A program made the position numbers and the translations under genes. A stretch of DNA of 64,000 bases from Algibacter amylolyticus (lineage in GTDB: Bacteria > Bacteroidota > Bacteroidia > Flavobacteriales > Flavobacteriaceae): NCBI RefSeq assembly GCF_014202225.1, contig NZ_JACHGE010000001.1, positions 973,320-1,037,319 on the forward strand, in the 5' to 3' direction. A model generated the notes under the pieces. That model was not told the DNA's origin. It searched no databases and saw only the letters and a list, made by a program, of their open reading frames with translations. Below are positions 10,097 to 17,076 of the stretch, one piece after another; the first letter of the stretch is position 1, and every line of letters starts with the position of its first letter.

Positions 10097-10633
10097 ATGA
10101 ATACATACATCGCGCTTTTAAGAGGTATAAACGTTAGCGGGAAGCATAAAATCCCAATGGCAGAACTAAGCGGTTTACTTTCAAAAGAAGGCTTAGTAAA
10201 TGTGCAAACTTATATACAAACTGGCAATGTGTTTTTTCAATCTTCAGAAGGAGAAAAAGCAAGTTTAGAAACCACAATTCATAATGCTATTAAATCTCAT
10301 TTTGGGTTTGAAGTGCCGGTTTTAGTGCTAACTCCAAAAGAATTGCAATACGTTTTTGATAGTTGCCCATTTTTAGAAGAACAGAAGGAAAAAAGTTATT
10401 TCATGTTGCTGTATAGTACGCCCGATGCAAAACTAGTAGAGGATGTTTCAAAATTATCGTTTCCAAATGAAACTTTTTATATAACCAACAAGGCCATCTA
10501 TTTTTACAGTTCTGTGGGTTATGGGAAGGCTAAATGCAGTAATAATTTTTTCGAACGAAAATTAAAAATTACAGCTACAGCAAGAAATTATAAAACTATG
10601 GTAAAGTTATTATCTTTGTCAGCTGATAATTAA
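10097..10633 (+). CDS. DUF1697 family protein
   Basis: A 178-residue cytoplasmic protein that matches DUF1697 by its opening MNTYIALLRGINVSGK and the YIQTGNVFF stretch. The family has a ferredoxin-like fold, but no biochemical function is established. It lies four bases upstream of mvaD. A TATCTTTG box in its last codons (10611-10618) may be the promoter of mvaD. Confidence 0.87.
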   Translation: MNTYIALLRGINVSGKHKIPMAELSGLLSKEGLVNVQTYIQTGNVFFQSSEGEKASLETTIHNAIKSHFGFEVPVLVLTPKELQYVFDSCPFLEEQKEKSYFMLLYSTPDAKLVEDVSKLSFPNETFYITNKAIYFYSSVGYGKAKCSNNFFERKLKITATARNYKTMVKLLSLSADN

Positions 10634-10636
10634 TTT

Positions 10637-11716
10637 ATGGTAGAAGAACATTTCATTCCAAAAAAATATACAAATTCAATTGACAACGGAAGTTTTACCT
10701 GGTCGTCACCAAGTAATATCGCGTTAGTTAAATATTGGGGAAAAAAGGAACATCAAATTCCAGAAAACCCTTCTATAAGTTTTACCCTAAACCATTGTAA
10801 AACCACAACAAAAGTTAGCTTTTCTAAAAAAGAGGATGCTAGTGGTTTTTCGTTTGATGTGTTTTTAGATAATGAGAAAAAGGACGATTTTAAACCAAAA
10901 ATTGAAACTTTTTTTAAACGTATAGACGTTTGTTTACCATTTTTAAAAGATTATCATTTTAAAATAGAAACCACAAATACGTTTCCGCATAGTTCTGGTA
11001 TAGCGTCTTCGGCATCGGGCATGAGCGCTTTGGCCTTGTGTTTAATGAGTATTGAAGCGGAATTAAGTTTAGATATTTCAAAAGAAGATTTTACTAAAAA
11101 AGCATCGTTTTTAGCGCGTTTAGGTTCAGGAAGCGCATGCAGAAGTTTAGAAGGCGATTTGGTTGTTTGGGGAAAGCATGATGCTATTACTGGTAGCTCA
11201 AACCTATTTGGGGTAAAATATCCTTATCAAGTCCATTCAAATTTTAAAAACTATCAAGACACTATTTTATTGGTCGATAAAGGTGAAAAGCAGGTAAGCA
11301 GTACTGTTGGTCATAATTTAATGCATGGGCACCCGTTTGCTCAAGAGCGTTTTAAACAGGCTAATAAAAACCTTTCAGATATGATTTCTATTTTAAAGGA
11401 AGGCGATCTAGATGCATTTATAGCACTTGTTGAAAGCGAAGCATTAACGCTTCATGCTATGATGATGACAAGCATGCCGTATTTTATTTTAATGAAACCC
11501 AATACCTTAGAAATTATTAATAAAATTTGGGAATATAGAAAGACTTCAGGATCAAAAGTATGTTTTACTTTAGATGCTGGAGCAAATGTACATGTATTAT
11601 ACCCTGAAAAGGAAGCCGAAAAAACACTTGAATTTATTCAAAATGAGTTACTTGCTTATTGCCAAGGAGGTCAGTATATTTGCGACCAAATTGGTATAGG
11701 TGCAAACCAATTATAA
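10637..11716 (+). CDS. mvaD: Diphosphomevalonate decarboxylase
   Basis: A GHMP-superfamily enzyme of 359 residues. It decarboxylates mevalonate diphosphate to isopentenyl diphosphate with ATP, the last step of the mevalonate pathway. The family signature NIALVKYWGK appears near residue 30. The ATP loop reads PHSSGIASSASG. Other conserved parts include GSGSACRS and a C-terminal TLDAGANVH. A complete mevalonate route is known in Flavobacteriia, in place of the MEP route. The next gene is a related GHMP kinase with mevalonate-kinase features, so the two steps are encoded side by side. Confidence 0.93.
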   Translation: MVEEHFIPKKYTNSIDNGSFTWSSPSNIALVKYWGKKEHQIPENPSISFTLNHCKTTTKVSFSKKEDASGFSFDVFLDNEKKDDFKPKIETFFKRIDVCLPFLKDYHFKIETTNTFPHSSGIASSASGMSALALCLMSIEAELSLDISKEDFTKKASFLARLGSGSACRSLEGDLVVWGKHDAITGSSNLFGVKYPYQVHSNFKNYQDTILLVDKGEKQVSSTVGHNLMHGHPFAQERFKQANKNLSDMISILKEGDLDAFIALVESEALTLHAMMMTSMPYFILMKPNTLEIINKIWEYRKTSGSKVCFTLDAGANVHVLYPEKEAEKTLEFIQNELLAYCQGGQYICDQIGIGANQL

Positions 11717-11756
11717 GAATATTGCGTATCTTTGTCAAAGTTATTGCTCTCAAATT

Positions 11757-12686
11757 ATGAAAGGACCTCTATTTTATTCAAAAATTTTACTCTTCGGAGA
11801 GTACGGAATTATTAAGGATTCCAAAGGTTTATCTATTCCATATAGCTTCTATAATGGCGCTTTAAAGAAAGATGAAAATCCTTCTGAAACAGCTATCAAA
11901 TCAAACGAAAGTTTAAAACGTTTTGCGGCTCACATACAAGGTATAGATTCTAACATTGTTCGTTTTGATAACGAGCGTTTACAAGCCGATGTAAATTCGG
12001 GTATGTATTTCGATTCTTCAATTCCGCAAGGTTACGGCGTTGGTAGTAGTGGCGCTTTAGTTGCTGCGCTTTACGACCAGTATGCATTCGATAAAATTAC
12101 GGTTCTAGAAAATTTAACAAGAGAGAAACTCTTAAAGTTAAAAACCATTTTTGCTTCTATGGAATCTTTTTTCCACGGAAAATCTTCTGGTTTAGATCCT
12201 TTAAATAGCTATTTAAGCATTCCAATTCTTATCAATTCTAAAGATAATATTGAAGCTACAGGCATTCCAGCACAACAAAGTTCTGGTAAGGGCGCTGTGT
12301 TTTTAATAGACAGCGGAATAATAGGAGAAACAGCACCAATGGTAAGCTTGTTTATGGAAAGCATGAAACAAGAAGGGTTCAGGAAAATGCTTAAAAATCA
12401 GTTTATAAAACATACCGATGCTTGCGTAGAAGATTTCTTAAAAGGCGATGTAAAATCCTTGTTTTCTAACACGAAGCAATTATCAAAAGTAGTTTTAAGT
12501 CATTTTAAACCAATGATTCCAAAGCAATTTCATGAGTTATGGAAAAAAGGATTAGATACTAACGACTATTACTTAAAACTTTGTGGTTCTGGTGGTGGTG
12601 GTTATATTTTAGGTTTTACCGAAGATATCCAAAAGGCAAAATTAGCCCTGTCCGACTATAAGCTAGAAGTCGTTTATAATTTCTAA
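11757..12686 (+). CDS. GHMP kinase, probable mevalonate kinase
   Basis: A 309-residue GHMP-family kinase starting at ATG 11757 (MKGPLFYSKILLFGEY). An upstream in-frame ATG at 11700 exists, but it overlaps mvaD and adds a non-conserved extension, so I prefer the later one. Motif 1 is the KILLFGEYGI start, motif 2 is the ATP loop GYGVGSSGALV, and motif 3 near the end is LCGSGGGGYILGF. A ligand helix FHGKSSGLDPLNS matches the mevalonate-kinase pattern. It phosphorylates mevalonate, upstream of mvaD. Phosphomevalonate kinase is the main alternative, since the family is hard to split by eye. Confidence 0.85.
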   Translation: MKGPLFYSKILLFGEYGIIKDSKGLSIPYSFYNGALKKDENPSETAIKSNESLKRFAAHIQGIDSNIVRFDNERLQADVNSGMYFDSSIPQGYGVGSSGALVAALYDQYAFDKITVLENLTREKLLKLKTIFASMESFFHGKSSGLDPLNSYLSIPILINSKDNIEATGIPAQQSSGKGAVFLIDSGIIGETAPMVSLFMESMKQEGFRKMLKNQFIKHTDACVEDFLKGDVKSLFSNTKQLSKVVLSHFKPMIPKQFHELWKKGLDTNDYYLKLCGSGGGGYILGFTEDIQKAKLALSDYKLEVVYNF

Positions 12687-12703
12687 GCAATTTAAATTGT
12701 TAT

Positions 12704-12721
12704 CCTGAAAATTGTTTCAGG
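12704..12721. repeat. Palindromic intergenic repeat (CCTGAAA-ATTG-TTTCAGG)
   Basis: A perfect 7-base stem with a 4-base loop sits between the mevalonate kinase and prenyltransferase genes. The wider context (TTATCCTGAAAATTGTTTCAGGA) resembles the short palindromes widespread between bacterial genes. It lacks a T-tract, so it is not an obvious terminator. Only this copy is seen here. Confidence 0.5.
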
Positions 12722-12743
12722 AACTTTCCAATTACGTTTTAAT

Positions 12744-13646
12744 ATGCTATCCAGAAAACAGAAACATATACTCGTTAAATTTTTCAGTATGTTTTCTGTG
12801 GTTCGAGGCTACAATATTCTAATTGTTGTAATTGCCCAATATCTAACGGCCGTTTATATTTTGGCTCACGATATTCCGGTTAAGCAGGTAGTACTAGATT
12901 TAAATTTACTCGTGTTAGTATTGGCATCGGCAGCAACCATTGCTGGAGGTTACATTATTAACAGTTTTTACGACTCCGAAAAAGATTTAATAAACCGCCC
13001 CATAAAATCTAGGTTGGATAGGTTGGTAAGTCAAAACACCAAACTGTCATTTTATTTTGTACTAAATTTTATTGCGGTAATCATGGCAAGTTACGTGTCG
13101 TTTAAAGCCGTAATGTTTTTCTCAATTTACATTTTCGGAATTTGGTTTTACTCACACAAACTTAAAAAAATGCCATTTATAGGTAATTTAACCTCGGCAG
13201 TACTAACTATTACACCATTTTTCGCCATTTTTATGTATTATAAAAATTTCGAAACCGTAATTTTTGTACATGCTATTTTCCTGTTTTTAATGATTTCTAT
13301 GCGCGAACTCACTAAAGATTTAGAAAACATAAAAGGCGATATAGCACAAGGTTACGTTACAATTCCGGTGGCATATGGCGAAAAAATGTCTAAAATATTA
13401 CTTACCATTCTAGCAGCACTAACCTTAATACCAACCTATTTACTATTATATCGTTTCGAGGTAGGGCACATGTATTATTTCTTTTATTTAAGCTTTGTAC
13501 TACTGCTTATCTTTTTATTTATGCTCTGGAAATCGAGAACCAAAATACAGTATTTAATATTGCATAATATATTGAAATTCATAATTTTAGCAGGCGTTTT
13601 TAGTATCCTGTTAATCGATGTAAGTGTTATATTAAATCGTATTTAA
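12744..13646 (+). CDS. UbiA-family prenyltransferase, geranylgeranylglycerol-phosphate geranylgeranyltransferase-like
   Basis: A 300-residue polytopic membrane protein with about eight hydrophobic segments. Both Asp-rich UbiA motifs are present: NSFYDSEKDLINRP (NxxxDxxxD) in the first half and RELTKDLENIKGD in the second. UbiA enzymes transfer polyprenyl groups from diphosphate donors. Flavobacterial homologues are usually annotated by similarity to archaeal ether-lipid synthases (digeranylgeranylglyceryl phosphate synthase type). Its place directly after two mevalonate-pathway genes fits a use of isoprenoid diphosphates. The true acceptor is not shown by sequence and could be a quinone precursor. 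Confidence 0.82.
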   Translation: MLSRKQKHILVKFFSMFSVVRGYNILIVVIAQYLTAVYILAHDIPVKQVVLDLNLLVLVLASAATIAGGYIINSFYDSEKDLINRPIKSRLDRLVSQNTKLSFYFVLNFIAVIMASYVSFKAVMFFSIYIFGIWFYSHKLKKMPFIGNLTSAVLTITPFFAIFMYYKNFETVIFVHAIFLFLMISMRELTKDLENIKGDIAQGYVTIPVAYGEKMSKILLTILAALTLIPTYLLLYRFEVGHMYYFFYLSFVLLLIFLFMLWKSRTKIQYLILHNILKFIILAGVFSILLIDVSVILNRI

Positions 13647-13653
13647 ATTATTT

Positions 13654-13742
13654 GGGCGTTACCACAAGGGTCAGGCTTTTCGCTGCAAGTCCTCGCACCT
13701 CCTATCGTTGGGCTGTGGGCTATCCGCTTCAATCCTTAACGC
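13654..13742 (-). repeat. Intergenic element family A, copy 1
   Basis: Read on the minus strand this copy starts GCGTTAAGG and ends GGTAACGCCC, so its ends pair (GCGTTA with TAACGC). It contains the shared internal phrases AGCCCACAG, GAGGACTTG and CCTGACCCTTGTGGTA. It fills the 170-base gap between the prenyltransferase and pseudouridine synthase genes. Five related copies are at 14800, 25171, 43108, 54189 and 59907. Confidence 0.8.
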
Positions 13743-13792
13743 TTAAGCAACAATTCGTTAATCAAAAATCGTTAATCGTAAATTATTAGATA

Positions 13793-13800
13793 TATCTTTG
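13793..13800 (+). promoter_or_regulatory. -7 box TATCTTTG upstream of the pseudouridine synthase gene
   Basis: The box matches the Bacteroidetes consensus TAnnTTTG and ends 16 bases before the start codon, so the leader would be very short. No clear TTTG lies 17-20 bases upstream, so this is a half-site prediction. Confidence 0.4.
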
Positions 13801-13816
13801 CACAAAATAATAAGTA

Positions 13817-14659
13817 ATGAATAAGCATAAAGGCAATAAAGATAAAGGAAAGCCATCGGGACGCGGCAGTGGAAACTCGCGCTCTACAAGTTTTGCAAGA
13901 GGAAATGCTCCTATAAAGAAAACAAACACAGCACCTAAAAAGTCGAGTAACCCAGACGAGATTAGGCTAAATAAATTTATAGCCAATTCTGGTATTTGTT
14001 CGCGTCGTGAAGCCGACGAGCATATTGCTATTGGTTTAGTAACGGTAAACGGTAAAGTAATTACCGAAATGGGGTATAAAGTAAAACTATCGGACCAGGT
14101 TCGTTACGATGGTGCAAATATAAGACCAGAAAAGAAAGCCTATGTGCTTCTTAACAAGCCAAAGGGCTTCGCTACTACTACAAGCGAAGGTAAAGGCCGT
14201 ACGGTAATGGATTTAGTTGCAAACGCAACATCATCTCGTATTAAACCCATAGGACGTTTAGGACGAAACTCTAAAGGTTTATTATTGTTTACTAACGATG
14301 AGGCCGTGGCAAGTAAATTTACAAACTCTAAAAATGGTGTGCCACGTTTATTTCATATCGAATTAGATAAAAACCTAAAACTAGAAGATTTAAAAAAGAT
14401 TCAAGCAGGATTTAAGGTAGAAGGAAAACTAATTGAAGTAGAGGAAATTAGTTATATAGACGGCGCATCAAAAAAAGAAATTGGTTTAAAAATCAAGAAT
14501 ACAGGAAACACTATAATTCGTACTATTTTCGAATATTTCCATTACGATATTATTAGTTTAGACTGTGTAACTATTGGTCATTTAACAAAAAAAGATATTC
14601 CTCGTGGTAGCTGGAAACACTTAACCGAGCAAGAATTGAACACGCTTAAAATGCTTTAA
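13817..14659 (+). CDS. rRNA pseudouridine synthase-like protein (RsuA/RluB family) with an altered catalytic motif
   Basis: A 280-residue protein. A basic, Ser/Gly-rich tail (residues 1-45) precedes an S4 RNA-binding domain (IRLNKFIANSGICSRREAD onward) and an RsuA/RluB-type catalytic domain. Family members isomerise a specific uridine in rRNA using a strictly conserved Asp in GRLDxxTxGLLLxTxD. Here the motif reads GRLGRNSKGLLLFTND, so residue 149 is Gly where the catalytic Asp is expected. The codon is a clean GGA in a well-preserved frame. It may be a catalytically dead RNA-binding paralogue, or it may use another residue. A strong hairpin terminator follows. Confidence 0.82.
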   Translation: MNKHKGNKDKGKPSGRGSGNSRSTSFARGNAPIKKTNTAPKKSSNPDEIRLNKFIANSGICSRREADEHIAIGLVTVNGKVITEMGYKVKLSDQVRYDGANIRPEKKAYVLLNKPKGFATTTSEGKGRTVMDLVANATSSRIKPIGRLGRNSKGLLLFTNDEAVASKFTNSKNGVPRLFHIELDKNLKLEDLKKIQAGFKVEGKLIEVEEISYIDGASKKEIGLKIKNTGNTIIRTIFEYFHYDIISLDCVTIGHLTKKDIPRGSWKHLTEQELNTLKML

Positions 14660-14703
14660 TAGTTAAGGTTTAGTATCTTAAATTAAGTAGTTATAAGACA
14701 TGA

Positions 14704-14742
14704 GTCCCTTTAGGTTTTTTTTTAACCTGAAGGGACTTTTTT
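14704..14742 (+). terminator. Rho-independent terminator after the pseudouridine synthase gene
   Basis: A 13-base stem (14704-14716 with 14724-14736, one G:U pair) is followed by six T. The arms CCCTTTAGGTT / AACCTGAAGGG recur in a second hairpin at 43042-43068, so this stem belongs to a dispersed family. Confidence 0.88.
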
Positions 14743-14799
14743 CTTAAATAATAACCAAACATAAGGCAAAGTTGGTGTTTTTAATAGGATACGTTTTTT

Positions 14800-14957
14800 G
14801 CGTAAGGGATAGCAGTGAAAAGCCCACAGAAAACCCTATTTAAAAATAGGGTTTTTGAGGACTTGTAGCGAATAGCCCGACCTAAGCGAACCTGTAAGGC
14901 GCAGTACCAAATTTATTTTGGTATCTAAACCTTGCAGGAATGATCGTGGTAACGCCC
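14800..14957 (+). repeat. Intergenic element family A, copy 2
   Basis: This is the longest copy, about 158 bases. It starts GCGTAAGGGAT and ends GGTAACGCCC. It shares AAAAGCCCACAG, GAGGACTTGTAGCG and AGCCCGACC with the other copies. An internal perfect hairpin (AAACCCTATT / AATAGGGTTT) occupies the place where copies 3, 5 and 6 carry different stems. A further 30-40 bases near the 3' end (about 14890-14940) are absent from the other copies. Confidence 0.75.
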
Positions 14958-15013
14958 TAGAAATGAATATTGTAGCTGCTCGATAAAAAAACATTGAAAA
15001 AAGTAAAAAAAAG

Positions 15014-15043
15014 TTTGGCGTATTAAAAAATAAATTACATTTG
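15014..15043 (+). promoter_or_regulatory. Promoter of the polyamine operon (TTTG-N18-TACATTTG)
   Basis: The -33 box TTTG at 15014-15017 and the -7 box TACATTTG at 15036-15043 are both perfect for the Bacteroidetes RpoD consensus, with 18 bases between them. Transcription would start near 15050, about 280 bases upstream of the arginine decarboxylase start. That is very long for this window, where other predicted leaders are 10-100 bases. Confidence 0.75.
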
Positions 15044-15099
15044 CCCTGTTTTTTAAGCACTAAAACTTAAAAAGTAGCTGAACACTTTGAAACCTGTTT

Positions 15100-15183
15100 C
15101 TATGTTCGGGCTTTTGAAAATTAGGAAGTCATATTCAAAAGCAGCTTACAGATTAAGCGACCGAATTTTAAAGCTCACTTCCG
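15100..15183 (+). ncRNA. Candidate structured leader RNA of the arginine decarboxylase operon
   Basis: Complementary segments nest into a three-way junction. P1 pairs TTCGG (15105-15109) with CCGAA (15161-15165). P2 pairs nine bases at 15110-15118 with 15134-15142. P3 pairs GCTTA (15144-15148) with TAAGC (15154-15158). The P2 loop holds GGAAGT (15124-15129), which is complementary to ACTTCC downstream (15177-15182), giving a pseudoknot. This is typical riboswitch-like architecture upstream of a biosynthetic operon, but it matches no class I can name. A 50-codon reading frame overlaps the same bases, so a coding explanation is also open. Confidence 0.5.
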
Positions 15184-15254
15184 TTTCTCCTATACATGCT
15201 ATACAGCATGAGTATGCTTTTGTGCCTACAACCCAAAAGGAATTTCGTATTTGA
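15102..15254 (+). CDS. Possible 50-residue leader peptide or small protein
   Basis: An ATG at 15102 opens a 50-codon frame ending TGA at 15254, entirely inside the long leader of the arginine decarboxylase gene. The product is basic (MFGLLKIRKSYSKAAYRLS at the start), with no signal peptide or known domain. Codon choice is unlike the neighbours: CTT, CTC and TTG for Leu and AAG for Lys, where neighbouring genes prefer TTA and AAA. This favours a non-coding RNA reading. It remains possible as an attenuator-type leader peptide. Confidence 0.25.
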   Translation: MFGLLKIRKSYSKAAYRLSDRILKLTSVSPIHAIQHEYAFVPTTQKEFRI

Positions 15255-15299
15255 TATTGTTAATTTTTTATTGGCTTAACGTGTAGTTAATACACCAAT
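15195..15299 (+). promoter_or_regulatory. Two further hairpins in the arginine decarboxylase leader
   Basis: CATGCT-ATAC-AGCATG (15195-15210) forms a perfect 6-base stem. ATTG (15270-15273) with CAAT (15296-15299), plus inner GTGTA/TACAC (15281-15295), forms a second stem about 30 bases before the TTG start. They may sit between the upstream structured RNA and the translation start. No T-tract follows either one. Confidence 0.35.
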
Positions 15300-15329
15300 C
15301 ACATCTTTAACATTTATTAAAACAAAACA

Positions 15330-16778
15330 TTGAATACAAAATATATTGATTTAATCAATCAGACTTTTGATTTTCCTCAGGACGAATTTAAAGTTGATAA
15401 AGGGCAGTTGCATTTTCATGATATTGACTTAATGCAATTAACAGAACAGTATGGCGCACCGCTAAAATTCACGTATTTACCGCAAATATCTAACAATATT
15501 ATGCGTGCTAAAAAGTGGTTTGCAGATGCTATAGAGAAACACGACTATAAAGGCAAATACAATTATTGCTATTGCACTAAAAGTAGCCATTTTAAGCATG
15601 TTTTAAACGAAGCTTTAAAGAATGAAATCCACATTGAAACCTCATCGGCTTTTGATATCGATATTGTTGAGCGCTTAAAGGAGGAAGGTAAAATTACCAA
15701 CGATACTTTTGTTATAAGCAACGGTTTTAAGCGTGCGCAGTATGTTACTAATATTGCTCGTTTAATTAATAATGGGCATAAAAACGCTATTCCTATTATT
15801 GATAATTACGAGGAAATCGATTTACTATCACAAGAAATTGATGGTAAATTTAATGTTGGCATTCGTATCGCATCAGAAGAGGAGCCTAAATTTGAGTTTT
15901 ACACTTCGCGTTTAGGAATTGGATATAAAAATATTGTGCCATTTTATAAAAGCCAGATTGCTAATAATAAAAAAGTAGAGCTTAAAATGTTACACTTTTT
16001 TATTAATACAGGAATTCGTGATAATGCGTATTACTGGAACGAACTTTTAAAATGTTTAAAGGTTTATACTAGCTTAAAAAAGATTTGTCCAACATTAGAT
16101 AGTTTAAATATTGGTGGCGGTTTCCCTATAAAAAGCTCGTTAGCTTTCGATTTTGATTACGAGTATATGGTCGATGAGATTATTAATCAAATCAAATTAA
16201 CTTGCGAGGAAGAAGGCGTAGATGTGCCAAATATTTTTACAGAATTTGGAAGCTTTACAGTAGGCGAAAGTGGTGGCGCTATTTACGAAGTGTTGTACCA
16301 AAAACAACAAAACGATCGCGAAAAATGGAACATGATAAACTCGTCTTTCATTACAACATTGCCAGATACTTGGGCTATTAACAAACGTTTTATATTATTA
16401 GCGGTAAACCGTTGGCAAGATAGTTACGAGCGTGTTTTACTAGGAGGTTTAACTTGCGATAGCGACGATTATTACAATAGCGAGCAGCATATGAATGCCA
16501 TTTATATGCCCAAGTATAATAAGGATAAACCATTGTATATCGGGTTTTTTAACACAGGTGCTTACCAAGAAACCATAGGTGGTTTTGGCGGTTTGCAGCA
16601 CTGTTTAATTCCGTCGCCAAAGCATATTTTAATTGATAGAGATGCCGATGGAAACCTTACTACACAGTTATTTGCAGAACAACAAAAAAGTGAAGACTTA
16701 CTAAATATACTAGGTTATGGTATAGAGAACAAAGACACTAGAATCAAGATCGCTTCGCTTTCAGAAAATGTAACGTAA
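15330..16778 (+). CDS. speA: Biosynthetic arginine decarboxylase (fold III)
   Basis: A PLP-dependent decarboxylase of 482 residues that converts arginine to agmatine and CO2. The PLP lysine is Lys84 in YCTKSSHFKH. The glycine-rich phosphate site is GGGFPIK. The C-terminal substrate loop GLTCDSDDYY is typical of Orn/DAP/Arg decarboxylases. It is shorter than the E. coli SpeA (about 650 residues) and matches the compact flavobacterial form. Translation starts at TTG 15330, since no nearby ATG gives the conserved MNTKYIDL start. It opens the polyamine operon and has a long structured leader and a strong promoter. Confidence 0.9.
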   Translation: MNTKYIDLINQTFDFPQDEFKVDKGQLHFHDIDLMQLTEQYGAPLKFTYLPQISNNIMRAKKWFADAIEKHDYKGKYNYCYCTKSSHFKHVLNEALKNEIHIETSSAFDIDIVERLKEEGKITNDTFVISNGFKRAQYVTNIARLINNGHKNAIPIIDNYEEIDLLSQEIDGKFNVGIRIASEEEPKFEFYTSRLGIGYKNIVPFYKSQIANNKKVELKMLHFFINTGIRDNAYYWNELLKCLKVYTSLKKICPTLDSLNIGGGFPIKSSLAFDFDYEYMVDEIINQIKLTCEEEGVDVPNIFTEFGSFTVGESGGAIYEVLYQKQQNDREKWNMINSSFITTLPDTWAINKRFILLAVNRWQDSYERVLLGGLTCDSDDYYNSEQHMNAIYMPKYNKDKPLYIGFFNTGAYQETIGGFGGLQHCLIPSPKHILIDRDADGNLTTQLFAEQQKSEDLLNILGYGIENKDTRIKIASLSENVT

Positions 16779-16999
16779 CTGGGGTTCAAAAAAGTATTAT
16801 TGAAAGCGTAATGCTTTGTCAACCTATAAATTATTTTACGTAAAAAATGAATTGAAACGTAGGGTTAAGCAAAAATCGTCGCAATACTAATGTTACTTGA
16901 TAGATGAATTTTAATCACGAAAAAAGATTATTCCTATGAAAAAAGCAACTTTATTTTTGTGCCGAAGTGAAAGAAATTTTTAGTAAAATAATTTTCAGT

Positions 17000-17030
17000 T
17001 TTGATTTTTTTGCTTCGTTTTTTTATCAAG
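17000..17030 (-). repeat. Short intergenic element family B, copy 1
   Basis: The ends TTGAT and ATCAAG are inverted, and the interior TTGCTTCG matches the copy at 53913-53941 when that one is read on the opposite strand (TTGGTTCG). In both places the element is followed by an A-rich ATGA and lies shortly upstream of a gene start. The remaining bases of this 298-base gap (16779-17076) show nothing else I can support. Confidence 0.45.
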
Positions 17031-17076
17031 AAAAAAATGATGATTTAATTTAAAAAATATAGATTTTATACAAATC

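Noticed and set aside
11700-11756. Upstream in-frame start of the mevalonate kinase gene
   Set aside because: It overlaps the end of mvaD and adds a 19-residue extension not expected for GHMP kinases. A TATCTTTG box also sits inside it.
12698-12727. Palindrome considered as a terminator of the mevalonate kinase gene
   Set aside because: There is no T-tract after the stem. It looks like a common intergenic palindrome instead.
14836-15060. 74-codon minus-strand frame across the repeat copy and promoter
   Set aside because: It lies over repeat copy 2 and the speA promoter, has no domain, and its translation is low complexity.
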